Notes: generated from the sequence alone by a model not told the origin. Shown: positions 23,901-38,864, numbered from the stretch's first letter. The stretch: 64,000 bases of DNA from Sinotaia quadrata (GCA_028829895.1 CM054184.1:25065201-25129200), one strand, 5' to 3'. Program-made: numbers and translations.

Positions 23901-26900
23901 CATCATAACTTTTTTGAATCTTTCTTTCATGCTTATCTTTCATTTCCCTCCCTTCTCCTTCAATCTGTAGTCTTTTCTCACTTATCTCTTTTTAGGTCAC
24001 TTTCAATCTTTAACCTTTTCTCACTTTCACACTTATCTTTCATTTCTTTTTCAAGTCTTTCTTTCTCTCGTTCACATATGTCTTTCAATTTCATTTTGAT
24101 CTTAAACCTTTCCTGTGTATCTGCAGAAATGTACATATCACATGACCATTTCACAAAATTCTGAACATAGGCTTCTGGCTTTGTGCATAATGTATGGCAT
24201 GAGCTAAACAAAGTCAAATTTCGGCCCTTCTAATGTAAAATAAATGACCTGGAGTAATATAAAATGTAAATAATTAAAAAAACATTGTCGTGATGCTTTA
24301 CTGGTTAATGATGTATGGTCTAGAATATAAAAATCTACAAAATCTAAATGTGTTTGATTAATTGTTTTCTTAATCATTCTAAAACAGATTTTAGGCTTTA
24401 TCCACCCACTCATCTATCTGTATATGTATACACCTTTTGGTAATATCTTTTGGTAATATCATACTGTTATATGTGACCTGTCACCACAAAAAGATACTTA
24501 AGTCGGATTTTGGGGGTATTGAGATATATATATCAATAGAAAGAAAATTGAAAGGGCTTTCTGTTGATATAAAAATAAAGAGTGTAGGACAAAATATGGA
24601 AAAGTTATGTTTGTTTGAAGTGCACTACTGTCCGGACGGCCATTTTGAGAAAATTGGCCTCAAAGATTGAACACGTTTCTGAGAGGTTTTTCCTTAGCAA
24701 CCATCTATTAATCTGCTTCATTTGCAATCAGAGTTGAAGAAGACACAATAGCTAACACTGTAATAACTATAAACAACAATTATATTGTTACATCATTTAC
24801 AGACAACAGTCTTTTTAAGCCATAACGATTAGAATTTCTGTATGCGAGAATGATTATTGTGGCTCACAGAATATTCTAAAATTAAGGCATAATATTGAAT
24901 TGATACCTCTTTCTAAATCTGATGCTAGCTCCACTAAATAAATCACAGATTAAAGCTGCATTACTTTCACATTCTTAAAAAAAATATCGTTTAAATAATC
25001 CAGTAATTATAGCACACCTTTCACTTCAGTGTACAGTCAGTTATCGTCAGCTGTCGTCTGCTTCGTCTTTTTCGTTGTTCGATCACGCGATTCGCTGTCC
25101 GTGTCACTTTAAGATGAAAATCCATCAGCTACATCCTCATTAGCAAAATAATCAGATATCAAATCTTTAATCTGAATGCTTTCTTTTTCTAAGATGTTGC
25201 TTTCTTTACATGAATTCAACAAATTAGCGATTCGTTTCTCCATGTTTGCATTACGCATTACAGGACGAAACTGTCTCCCTTGTGTGCGTTTCAACCAATC
25301 GCGACCGTCTTTTTATGAGAGCATGCTTGGTAACTTATAGTAAGCTTTGATAAACTGTCTGCGGATTGGCTGACGCTTTTCACTTTGTTTACGCCAAGCA
25401 CAGCCTTATAAAACATTCTGATTAGACGTTATAAATAAATAAATAAATAACCAGTGTCGTCAGCATAAAAATAGGCTTTTTCCTGAGCATTCTGATATAC
25501 AACATGATGAGGTTCAGCCAGGGACTCTACCGTCTACGATCGTCAGATTATAGCACTTTTGGGCCATATTTTTCCTTCGAAGTTAGACAGTAGGTCACAA
25601 AAAAATAATAATAAAGCTATTTCTAGTTCGAATTAAAGAAAAACACGCTAGTAATTTGTTGTTCGATGGTTTGGGAACACGCTAAAATGAAAATCTCAAT
25701 TTCACCCATATAGACCCCCACCGTTTTTGCCGTTTTTCTCGGCTTAGCCTTGCGCGACTTAAGTATCTTTTTGTGGTGACAGGTCACATATGTGCCTGAA
25801 GTGTGATAGCTTTAGAATTATAACATTAAAAAAAATACACATATGTGAAAGCAAATGATATTTGATTGTGCCATCAGAACTTTAAATATACTATTCATCT
25901 TTAAAATTTAGCACCTTCATAATTGCTTAAGACAGTTCCCTTAAAAAAATATCCATGTCACTGCAATATGAAGATAATTTGCATACTGAGCTATCTCTGA
26001 CTTCACTTTTATTTAGAGGTAGTTCTAGTTCTTGCTAGTGTTTATATTTTTTTAAAGGTTTCACAAGTGTAAAGTCTTATATATATATATAAGTAATCAA
26101 ATAACAATGTAAACAAATAGGTAATCAAGCATTTCTTAAGTGCTTAAGAAAAAAGTTATATGCTACAACAGATGCAGAGAAGTAATGAGCGGTGGGTATG
26201 CTCAGAGCCTGGCTGCAGAAAAGTGTTCTCCAAACTTTCAAAACTTAAGATTCATGCCATGCAGCATACTGGAGAACGTCCTTTTAAGGTATGTTAGAGA
26301 TTTTCAGCTGGATTATTAGCTAACAATGTAACATTGCTTTAATGTTTTTCCCAGATCTGATGAGTCTACCTAAAAATTCACTTAGTATTCATTTTTCATA
26401 ATCTGTCCATTTTAATTTTTACTCTAAGTACATTCAGTCTTATTAAATGTTTTGAATAAGCATTGTTTTAAAAGTAAATAAGCAATTGTGCACTGTTTTT
26501 GTTTTGATTTTACTATAGCTATCACCATTGCTGATTTTAAAGTCAACATTATTAATTTATTTTTCATTACTCGTGGGAATTAAAAAGACTTTTAATTGGA
26601 TGCTTGATTACTTAATTGGTATGCTAAATTACACTCTAACACAGTGTTTGTTTGCTGCAAGTGTTTCGTGGTTCTATTAGTACTAGCAATTGTTTGAATT
26701 TTTTTAGGAACATCAAATAGACAAAGATATGGAAAATGTCAGTTTAAATAACATGTAGACATGTATTGTATTTTGTGCTTATGACATCTTTAAACATAGA
26801 TGGATTCTAATTTATAGTATAGAATATAAAATTACACTTGAAGAAATACATTGTTTGATCTGTGTTCTCAATCTCATGCCATTTCCTTATTTATCTTACA

Positions 26901-29900
26901 TTATTTTCATCATATCTGACAGTCTCTGCATTTTGAGAAAAGCATTATCAATATAATTTGTTTTGTATTAACTATCATATTAATATAATAGGATTTGAAT
27001 TTTTTTAAAAACAATTGCAAGAGGACACAGTATAATAGATTAAAATTACTTGGAGCTGCTGCTCAGCACCAACCTGTAATGTTGTTAGGTTATCTAATAA
27101 TCCATGTATGCCTTGTTGCTTATTAGCTGATGATAATGTTTTGGTGAATGCTGTGCAACTAAAATATCGATCTTTTTTTTTTTTTTACACTATTTATCAA
27201 TATAACTCAACAGTCCCTGGCTTTCATATTCACTACATGGTGTAGAATGAGTTAAAGATCTTACTATATGAAGTGCTAGATCCCTGCCTTGATCAGAAGC
27301 TGATATGTGCACTGGCTGGGTTGGAAGCCATGTGCAACATCAAACTGGTTTACCCCTTTTCTAATTGTGACGCAAGGGGCATCAATCTGATTAAATCTTT
27401 GTTCAACCAAGTTGATTCATTTCTAATAGAGGCTATGACTATCTTACACATTCTTCTGTCAGTTTGATGTTTCTGAATATGTTTAATGCACATCCATTCA
27501 AGATTGGAATATCTCCTTCAACCTCTTTTTAGCCAGGGTCATTTATATGTCACATTAGCAAGGATTTCATGGTTATGTGATGTCAGAATTAAAATTATTG
27601 CCAGATCTGAATAGGGGAAAATTGAATGGTAATGATTTAACATTCACTAAAAGTGTGGTTTACAAAGAAATATTTTCTATTTAAGTACATGAGAAAGCTA
27701 ACATGATTGGAATTTAATGAAATCAGTCAAACAAGTAAAAAATTAAAATAACAACACATTGCACAGTTAATCCTGCCAGACATTTTTGTTTTAGTTAAGC
27801 ACTTACTTTATTATTTTATATTAATTTTCTGTTTTACAAGAAATTACAAAGTTGACACATCATTTTTTAATAAAAAAGTTCTTTTCATGATTATGATGTG
27901 TATGTGTGCACACCTCTTGTTTTAGTGCTCAAGATTAGGATGTGACTGGGCCTTCACTACAGGTTACAAGCTTAAAAGACATGAAGAATCACATGAAGGC
28001 AAAAAAGATTTCTATGTGAGTTTTAATTTTATTTCTAATGTAGCTGTTTATATTTGAAAAGGAAAATAGCATTCATTGGTAGTTTGTGAAGATGAAAATA
28101 CTTTCTGGATCAAACCAGATGTTATGTTCAGCAGCCATCATTTGCCATTATGTCATTTCATTGTGATGATAAAAAATAGAAATATTGCTGTGCTAATAAA
28201 GCGGTCTTATTTATGATGATAAGGTATTTTCAGAGAAAAGAAATTTTGTCTGCAACACTACTTGATAATTTTTCTTAGGTTAAATGATATAATTGGGGTT
28301 ATGTTCCTTGGCATTTGAAGGTATTTTTTCACAATATATTAACAGTTTAAAAATCTTTTAAAAAATTAACAGTTTAAGAATATTAATAGAAAAAGAAACT
28401 AATTTTTCTCTAAATTATTACTATTGTTATTGAGCAGTTCATTTTATCCACCACACTCCATTTCTTTGACAGTGTGGGGTTATATTCTAAAGACAACACT
28501 TAAAGTGAAAATTATGTGGTCAGTACTACTTGTGAAAGTACTTGAATCATATTCAATATGGTGAGGTGTTCACATTATAAAAGGATATCAAGATTGACTA
28601 AGAAAATAGCATCTTCAGTCTTACATGTACTGATTGAGTGGAGTGGCAGGTGGGATAATTGAAATTGATATTTTGTTTAAATTCTTTTTGCCCAGTTGAA
28701 TTCACATCACTTAAATGTGCATATGCTACAAACTTCTTTAAATTTCTAAAATTTCTTCTTAAATGTACATATGCTACAACTCTTTAATTTACTAAAATTT
28801 CTTTAAATGTTCTGTATAATTTGGACCAAATTGTAAGGAACCTGAATTTAGAAAATTTTTCGGCACGGACTTTACCCTCCCAACTGTGCATATTTCTCCT
28901 GATGTTTGCTTTGATGATGATGGTGCAGGTTGTATTCTTTCATCACAGCCACGGTTTCGTTGCAAATCACACACAATGCTTTCTCGCCGTATTTGATGAA
29001 GAAGTATTTCAAATTCCATTCTTCTTGAAATTGCCGACACTCATCTTCTGTTTTTCTTTTCCTCTTCTCGACCATCGCTGGGCACTAAAATAAAGTGAAT
29101 TCAACATGAATAAATAGTGAGACTGAAAGTATCTTGCACACAATATCGCTCAAAAACCTGATTATGCGAACTAATTTCGTCGCAATTATAGCTGCAAATG
29201 ACCCGAAATAATTTGTGGCAAGGTACTGTCTGTTAATTGCTTAATTATAAATTTATGATATTATATTTATAAATAATACACAAACAATAATTCTTCCTTA
29301 CAATCAACACACACAGACACCCGGCGCGGTCTTTATCTCTCTATCGATGACCGGAACTATCCTAAAACTTGCACTTGATTGTCTTTCTAATGTCATTACA
29401 TCGTTTGGCAATTTACTATTTAGCAATTTACTATTGGCAATTTAGAACAATTACTAGGAATTTATGGTTAAGCATATAGTCAGTACAGTCTCTAATTTAT
29501 CTTACAATAATTCTCAAAAAAATGTCAATAATCAAAATTAGATACTAATACAGTTTTAGGCAATAAAAGAACTATCCTAAAACTTGCACTTGACCGTCTT
29601 TCTAATGTCATTACATCATGTGGCAGCCCCACCCATCATCTGTGCCAAGTACCTCTCTATCACAGCAACGAGAGTGGATAGTTAAAAGTTCAACAATTTA
29701 TTAAAGAAAAATAGATAACAATTAAAAGAATTTTACAATTAAATGTCATCAAAATCTCAAGGCAATTTCTCAGAGATCACAAATCTCTTTACAGCTTATC
29801 TCAAATCAAGATCAACCAATTACAAATTCCATAGAACAATTACTAGGAATTTATGGTTAAGCATATAGTCAGTACAGTCTCTAATTTATCTTACAGCAAT

Positions 29901-32900
29901 TCTTAAAAAATGTCAATAATCAAAATTATATACTAATACAGTTTTAGGCAATAAAAGACGTTAAGGAAGAATCAGAAAATAGATAAGGAATTTATGAATA
30001 ATCAGAGAAACATGTACAGATTATAGTTATTACACAAACAATACATAATAATGGTTCGCCTGATGCGGCCTGTGAGCCGTAATCTTGTTCCTGTACCAAA
30101 GATGGCTGGCGGGTAAAAGTCTGGCTAAGAGAGTCATGCCTGGAAACAGTTCTGCATACCGTCACAACAAAATGTTCTTGAATAATCTGTAAACGAATAC
30201 ACAACACAGTACAAAATCAGATTCATTTACAGATCTGGCACAATTTCGAATCTCAAGCTTGTCACTCTCGAATCTGCCCTTATCTATATATAACAATAAC
30301 ATCCACTTAAGCGGTGGCTGATTTTGGCAGGATACACATAAATTTCCGTAAAGTCTGAAGTAAAAATAAAATCAGTGCCAATATATATATGTGTGTTCTT
30401 TCTGTATTTTGTATACATGTTCTTCATTGTTGGGTAATGTTTGCATGCATGCCTGGATTGAAATAAAATCTCTTTTTGAAAGGACGCTGTGCCTTTAAAC
30501 AAGCGTTATAAGAAATATTTATTATTTAGATTAAAAGGTTTTGAAAATAATGAAAAAACACCTGAAGTTAATCTCTGCACTCTATTTTGTAGATAAACAA
30601 ATGAACAGTTGAAGTCAGTTTAACAACTGGCCTCTCAACACTCTGGATATGTGAGGACTGTAAAAAAGATTAATAATAAATTCTTGCAAATTATATTCTT
30701 TCTTGTTTATGAAAATAATCCACATTGAGGTTATAAAAGTAAATTTGCAATTTCCATTCTTTTAGTTTTAGCTAAAGTAAATTTGCAATTTCCATTCTTT
30801 TAGCTTCACCAATCTGTATATCTTGGACATCAGTAATGTCATATTAACATAGTACAGATTTCTATGAAATTTATCAAACTAAAATTCATGTAGTCAACAG
30901 GTGTATAGTATATTAGTTATTACAGATGTATATAGTATATCACATGTTATAACAGTATTTGTTACATATGGTATATTATATAGTCATTCATAAATCCATT
31001 TGAAATTTTTTTTAATAATAACAAACTTATACAGTGCAATAATAGGGTACTACAAATATATTATTACATTATTGCTGAGTAATTATAATGCATTAACTAA
31101 CTATTAATTGGTACAACAATAATATTATTGCTTGCATTACAAGGTTGAAAAGAAAATTATCTTACCACAAACACTGTTGGCAAATGTATTATTGGTACAT
31201 TGCCTGTACATATTATTACTCCAAATATTTTAAAAATATATAAAACCTCATAGAGCATTATTTTAAATAATTATAAACCAATATGTAAACATGCATACAA
31301 TATAAAATTATAAATTAGCTTTACCTCAAATGTGTCCCTGTACATTCGAAAATGTGCTTTAAAATCTTTGTCAGAATAATTGGTATAATACTTTCATAAT
31401 AGTTCATATTTTGAACTGAGGGCTGCAATATTTTTTAATGCTGATGCAGCTACAATGTTCGATTCAACAAAGCACACACATTTTTCACCAGTATCATTAA
31501 TGAAACTTATATCTTTGGTCAGCTCAACAATTACAGAAACAAGAATTGCTTTGAATCTATCTTCTGCCATCTTGAAATGTTTGCCATACAAATGAGCATT
31601 CAATAGATAGAGTTTGCTGCTAACATCACTATTTGCACTAAACACACTACAAGTTTATTCACTACCTTACACTTTCTTAAGTCAGTTGATGTTTTCAAAT
31701 ATGTTTAGTGCACAGTCTATTCAAGGTTGGAATGCATCTCCCTGAACCTGATTTTGGCCATGGTCAATTATATGTTGTCTTATCAATGTCAAAATTATTG
31801 ATGTATCTGAACAGGGAAAACTGGTAAATGGTATTTATTTAACATTCAATAAAATGAGGTTTACAGTCAAATATTTTCCATGTAAATACACAAGAAAGCT
31901 AATATGATTGATATTTAATGAAATCCAACATAAAAAATTAAAATACAAAGCAAATGCAGCAGTTGATGTTTTTTTCTCAGTGGAATACATGTTTATACAT
32001 TTCTGCAATATACACTAGAAAAATTGAGTGTTAATTCAAGGTTATAATTCTTATTCACTGTATATCTTGAAGTTAGTGAAGATATTTTTAAGGCTGAACA
32101 TTTATATAAAAGTATGATTAGGGGATAAATTTGGATTCTTTAACTGGTATTTTATTTGGAAACAAACTTAAATTTGTCTTTTTAAAAATGAAAATTACAC
32201 CTTTAAAATAGTTATTCTTGCAATTAATTATTATTCTTATCTGATCTTTCAACCTTTTAAGTGTGATTATGAAGGATGCAGTCGCAAGTTCACTACTATT
32301 TACAATCTAAATTCTCACCGACGCTTGCATGAGAGACCATGTACTGAAACATGTCCAGAGAAAGGCTGTGGTCAGCAGTTTCCTACAAAACGTCAGTTGG
32401 ACATACATATGCGTATACATTGTGGTGAAGAGAAAACATTCAAGTAAGTATTTTATTATTATTATTATAGAAAGACAATTATTATGATACTGTGTAATTT
32501 GAATTTTCAGTTATATATGCTCAAAACTATCAATAAACTTTGAGAATTACTTTGCACTTTCTCTAGGCCATTATAATTTTAAAGTGCAAATCTCTTACAA
32601 AAATAAAATACTCCTAGTACTAGTAGTAGTAATAAATAATGTAATAAACAATAATAGATGCACATAGCATGATAAAAGTATTTTTTTCTTGTAGTTCAAC
32701 CAGAATTATTTTTCACTGTTCACTTTTGTTTTGTTAAGAAATATTAAAAAAATAATTTGTATAAGGATCAATAGTTTCTTTTTGAAAATATTAATGTAGT
32801 TAAATAATAGATTTTAGTCGATTTTTTGAATATATGGAGTATCACTTAGCCCCAAATACAGTATAAGTGACTCTACTATCTGCATCTTCTAGTAGATTGA

Positions 32901-33184
32901 AGAAAACATACAAGCTAATGGTAAAATGTCTAAAATATATTAGCGCAAAATTTTAGCAAGAGAAAAGTTATTAAATATATTAATAAGTGAGCGAATGCAT
33001 GGAAAAACTCCTAAAACACCAGGTGGATCCAGTTGTGTTCCATTTAGTATATGAAAGTGAATGGACAACATTGTTTATATTCATTATAGAGTTGTAACAA
33101 TAATTTAAGAAAAATATAATCTGTTGATTGTTGCAAAGTTTATTATAAATATATGTGCAGGATAGGTTTTGTAAGACCTAATAC

Positions 33185-33221
<37 letters not shown>

Positions 33222-36200
33222 CCATAGTCTTGTCGACCACTGATGACCTGACAGCCAGTTTCCTCCAATCCATTCTGTTTCTGTTAATCTTACTGTATTG
33301 CTCAGTTTCAGTCCTGTCCACCCTGAGATCTTATCCTCCCATCTTTTCCTCTGCCTTCCTCTCCTTTGCCCTCCTTGCACCGTACCTTGCATGATTGTCT
33401 TGGCAAGCCCCACTGATTGTATGACATGCCCATACCATTTCATTTTGCAATTTTTTACAATGGCCAATAGCTCTTCATAGGGCCCAATGGCTTGCCCAAT
33501 TTTGTTTTGTTTATTTCCTCATTCGTGATCTGATCTCTATATGAAATGCCAAGCAACCTTTGAAAGCATCTCATTTCACTAGCTTGTATCCTCCTTTGAG
33601 ATCTGCTGTGAGGGTCCATTACTCACAGGCAACAGATACAACCAAGGAGCACAGGAGTCTGATCTTTGAGCTGACTGAGATGTTTTTGTTTTTCCAATCT
33701 GTCTTCAGCCTTTCCATTGCTTTTATTGTCAGCGCAATCCTTGACAATATTTCTGGTTTTGATCCCTCGTCTGTCAGGATGGCTCCTAAGTACTTGAATT
33801 TATTAACTATTTCCAATTTCTGATCCCAATCATGATGTAATTGCCAATGCCACTGGTGTTGTTGGTCATCAATTTGATCTTCTCTGCACTGATTTCCATA
33901 CCAAAAGCAGTAGCTGTTCTGTCCAGTTTTTCCACCAACTGAACTAGCTCCTCCTCATTTCCTGCTAGGCCATTGATGTCATCGGCAAAGCGTAAGTTCA
34001 TTATTGTTCTGCCTCCAATATTGACAGTTCCTTCATGGTCTTCAGAGCATCTGTCATGATTCTTTCAAGGAAGATGTTGAGAATAGACGAGAGTAAACAG
34101 CTTTGTCTGACTCCCACTGTTGTCCTGAACCAATCTCCTAATTGGCCGTTGAAGCAGACTGCGCTGGTGGCCTTGCTGTAAAGGTTTTCTATGACTTTGA
34201 TCAGGTTGGCATTGATGTTGTACAGCTTTATGGTGGACCAAAGGGCTGCATGCCACACCCTATCAAACGCCTTCTTAAAATCTACAAAGACAGATAGAGG
34301 TTTTGTTGGTGCTGCAGATACTTCTCACATAGCAGTCTCAGATTAAAAATCTGTTGAGTTGTGCTTTGTCCTGATCTGAAGCCGGCCTCTTCTTCAGCTA
34401 TGATTTCCTCTGCCTGCAGCTTTAGTCTGTTTAATCTGATCTTTAGCATGACTTTACTTGGGTAGCACATAAGACTGATCGTACGATAGTTCTGACATTG
34501 CTGCAAATTCCCTTTTTTCAGGAGATGAGTGACTGAGTCCATGGTGTTGGTCATTCTCCTGTCTTATTGCAGATTGTTAGTAGGGCGTTTATCATGGCTT
34601 CTCCCCCTTCTTGGACTAGTTCTGCAGGGATGTTTTCTATTCCTGTTGCCTTCCCCTTTTTCAATGATTTAACTGCAGTCTCTTCTTGGAGGATGGACTA
34701 GTTGTCAGTGTTGGTCACTGGTGGGGTGTTGAAAATGTCTGGGTCACCTGAAGGTCTGTGGTTTTATAGGTCTGAGCAGTATTCTGTCCATCTCTTAAGA
34801 ATGTCTTGAATTTCTCTAAGACAATTCCCTCCACTATCTTGAATGGTGGAGGAACATCCTTGTTTTACAGTGGTCAGGTTTTTCACCAGTTGGTATGATT
34901 TTTTGTTTTTCACCAGTTGGTATGCTATTATTTTTCTTTAGATTATTTTCTATATCTTTACACTGGCCTTCAATCCATGTCTCCTTTGCCTTTTTCATGC
35001 TTTTCTTGATAATCTGGTTGATTTCCCTGTGTTGTTTTGCTCCTACTTCTGATTTCTTCTTCTATAGCTCTCGATGCTTGTCACACAGATCAAGGATGTC
35101 AGCTGTAACCCAAGGTTTCTTTGCTAGACCTAATAGCATATACACAAAAATTGAACAGACTTTTATATGTATAATGTTTTACCGAACTTATCAATATTTT
35201 ATACCTAAACTTAAGAAAATTGAAACAGTCATCTTCTCATGCATTTTGTCACATAGTAATAATCTTTTCTCTATACTGTGATTAGTTTTGAACATGTGTT
35301 TTGAGTGTGTACCTTGGTTCAGAATAGATGCTAAGAGTCATAAATCTGAAATTTACTTTCTTCATTCTCTTTGTCTCTTTATTTTGTGAACTAGCAAGTT
35401 TTATGTGGTACATCATTCTTATATAGGGATTTACATTATTTTCCCTGCCGTATTCCTTTGTAATCACATCTGCATAAAATGAAAAATGCTGGTTCAATTC
35501 TTTCTGTAGCTATCCTGTAAAATTATTCCTTACTCCATTGAATTTGTTGCTGACTTTTTAAAATGGTGATCCCAGTGTTGTGTGAAAACTAAAAACAAAA
35601 CTGAAGGCTAGCAATGCAATGTGTTGAATGACAATACAACCACATATTTGATGTGTGCAGTATCATTCTGACTAAACTGTGTGAACATGTGTGGTTAGGT
35701 CAGAGAAAATGTCTCTTCTTGTGGGAAAACCAGCATAATTTTACACCTCTAGGCTGGCAATGGAAATTTTGCCCTAAAGTTGAGAGTCCTGCAAAATATA
35801 AGAGAATTGAGAGGTATGCAGCTTATTTAGTACATGTAAAAAAAATAAAAGTAGTATACATTTTCAAATACACAATATAAATATAAAATGACATTTTTAG
35901 ACCGTACTTAGATGGTGTGTATTTAATATTTCTCCTGACATTCATTTCTTTTTAATCTCTAATTACTTAACAGGTCTTGATAGTAAAGACCTTATGTAAT
36001 CTTTTATTTAACTTACTGTCATCCATTTAGATAATTTCTTTATATAACAATATATTATTCTGTTCACATGTCTCTTAGGATAAGTTTTTCATGCACCGGT
36101 AGTTTAATTGTTCATATATCATTGTTATTTAATAACTGTTATCCTATAATTTTAATACTTGCATAATGTAAATTTCATATGACATTACTTTTTCTGTGAT

Positions 36201-38832
36201 GAATTAATAATGCTATGCAAGATTCCCTTATAAAATGGTACTGAATATAATAATACTAAGTGAGAAGTAGTAATGAATGCACATTAATTTACTTATAGCC
36301 ACAAGCCAACTTTAAATTGCTTTACAGAAGTACTGAATTATATATACATTTGACAGTTAATACAGTATAATTGAGTGTTTGCTTTTCTTATTTTTTATAT
36401 ATTAATTTTTTTCTTCAGTTATGTGATTTATCAGAATTTCATAAGTATTTTTTAATTTAATTTCTTTGTTAATTTTTGTAAATATTGCAAGCTTGCCAAA
36501 GAAACATTCACAACTGGACAGTATTTGTCATTGGCTTGCATTTTTAGTACTCACTTTTGAGAATCAGTGTACAGTGGAATCCACTTAAATCAGACCACAT
36601 CGAGACCAGAACATTTTGGCCCAGTTAATGTGTGTTATTGTTGTAATTGTTGTATTTTAATGAAGATATTTGAGTGAAAATGAATCTGCTCTCTTATTTT
36701 AAAACATTTTAATTGAATTCTGTCTGTTTTATTTTCCCTAGATGCCCACACCCAGGCTGCAAAACAGTTTTTTTTTCTCCACACAGTATGGGTTCACATG
36801 CTCGTATTCATCATGAGAAACGTGAAGATGATTTACGATGCAACTTTAAGGGCTGTGGCAAAACATTTTTTCGCCTATGTCGCCTTAAACAACACATGAG
36901 GCAGCACACTGGAGAAAAACCATATGCCTGCAGTTTTGAAGTAAGCCACAGTTACAGTATTTTTTTTAACTTGTTTTATTATTCTTATACTTTGATGCCC
37001 ATTTAAAAAAATTACTATGTTATTATTATTTTTTAAAATTAATACAGGTTTTTACATTTTTTTTCATTTCTTTTCCACTCATTGTTTGTTTAATCTTCTG
37101 CTAACAACATCAAAAATGTTAATGAATGAATATCTACACTGATTCTTCTGAGCATTACAATACACTACAGTAATCCTCCACATAATGTTATAATCGCACA
37201 ACAATAATTCACACATTATGCCTTCCATAGACACCTGTATAATCATCTGTTAAAATTCTCACATAGTGTTACTATTTTGGCACTAGATTTGGATTGTAAA
37301 TCTGCAAATGAGCTCACAGATTGTCTTAACCAATCAGAAATGCTGTTGCAGAGTATTTTGATCTTTTTGATATAGTTGTTGGCTGCATTTCTTTAGTAAA
37401 AAGAGCATCCTGTGACTCTGTTATATTTTACTTTACATAATGTTACTGTCACATGATGTTACTTTTTTTGTTTTGAATTAATAACATCATGTAATAACAT
37501 CATATGATTGGCTGACTGGAGTTTATATGATCTTTCTCACCACACTCACTATGATAACAAACACAGCAAGCATTAAGAAGTTAGATTTAAAGATGAATTT
37601 ACCAAGAAACAAACTGATATTCTCTCTCTCTCCCCTCCCCCCCTCCATTTAAGAAATTCAATGGGAAAAAATACTTGAAATAATTTTCAGACTTAGTTCT
37701 TACTCAGTACAAATACTGAGAATGTTTTCTTTAAGAAAAAAAAATAATGCTAAGATTACTTAAGTTGTAAAATTTTATGTCCATCCAATATTCAGATTTA
37801 TTTATAATTAACTTTTTACTTGTTTGATTCAGTCGATGCCCTTTTTATCACTTAAAGACATAGAAGGACTATAGTACAACTTGTGAATTTTTAACAGTTA
37901 TTTAATGATACCATTACAAAGATAACATTGGGTGTCCTTCCTCAGATTTTAGATAATTTTAAGATTTTACGATAAATTTTGAGAAAAAAATAGTTTACAG
38001 GATTTTCTGATTTTTTTAATTTTTTATTAATAGCATTTTGTTTCTGTAATTTGCTCCTTTTCTTCAAGTAAGTTTTATAGTTAAACACAAAATAGTTAAT
38101 ATATTGCTGCTTTTGTATTACTATAAACAGTTTATTCTCAGGGTTGCAGTTGGGCATTTACAACAGCCAGTAAATTGAAACGTCATCAGGCCAAACATCT
38201 AGGACTACGGAAATTTCAGTGTCACTTGTGTGGTAAAGGTTTTATGCGAGCAGAGCATTTAAAAGGTCACCTCATCACACATAGTGGAGTTAAACCATTC
38301 ACATGTCCAATACAAGGTACAAAGTACAGTACATTTATAGATGGTCTCTTAGTTTGTTAATATTTTAATTGATACATTTAACCAAATCAATTTCATCAGT
38401 TTTTGTACATTAAATTATAATTTAAAAGTATTCCTCCTTGCTCACTAAGAAATGAACAACAAGTTTACTTTTAAAATACTTTTTAAAAATTAACTACATT
38501 GATGAAATGTTCTACAGCTTTAGGAAAATGGATAGTAAACATATAATGTTAATTTATTGTCACGGGTAACTCCCACTCTTACAATATAAGCAATTCAAAG
38601 CATCTGGTAAACTGCATTCATTGTGCATTTAGAATATGGAATAACAGATACACGGATCATTGACAGTTTTATTAGTGACCTATCTGAAGCAATATATACT
38701 TTTGCAGTTTATTAGTCCAAAGACTCAACTGTTCCTATTAGACAAACAGACCAGGGATAGTGATCTGTAGTTATTGAGATTGAAACTTGGTTTTCTAGGT
38801 TTATCTATTGATGGTACCAATCATTTCCTGCT

Positions 38833-38864
<32 letters not shown>

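Larger units (their letters stand above)
33184..35125 (-). mobile_element. 5'-truncated non-LTR retrotransposon (LINE) with TSD and GATA tail
   Basis: Read on the minus strand, the insertion starts at 35125 inside a coding frame ([20 protein letters not shown], the linker before reverse transcriptase). It continues through RT segments and ends at 33184 in a (GATA)n tail. A 10-bp direct repeat AGACCTAATA at 33174-33183 and 35126-35135 flanks it, a typical LINE target-site duplication. Truncation at the 5' end removes the endonuclease. The frames resemble the RTE/CR1-like endonuclease-reverse transcriptase elements common in invertebrates; the clade is not certain. Confidence 0.92.

Noticed and set aside
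34895..35281. 128-codon + strand frame
   Set aside because: Antisense to the LINE coding sequence and runs past its boundary at 35125; Phe/Leu-rich shadow.
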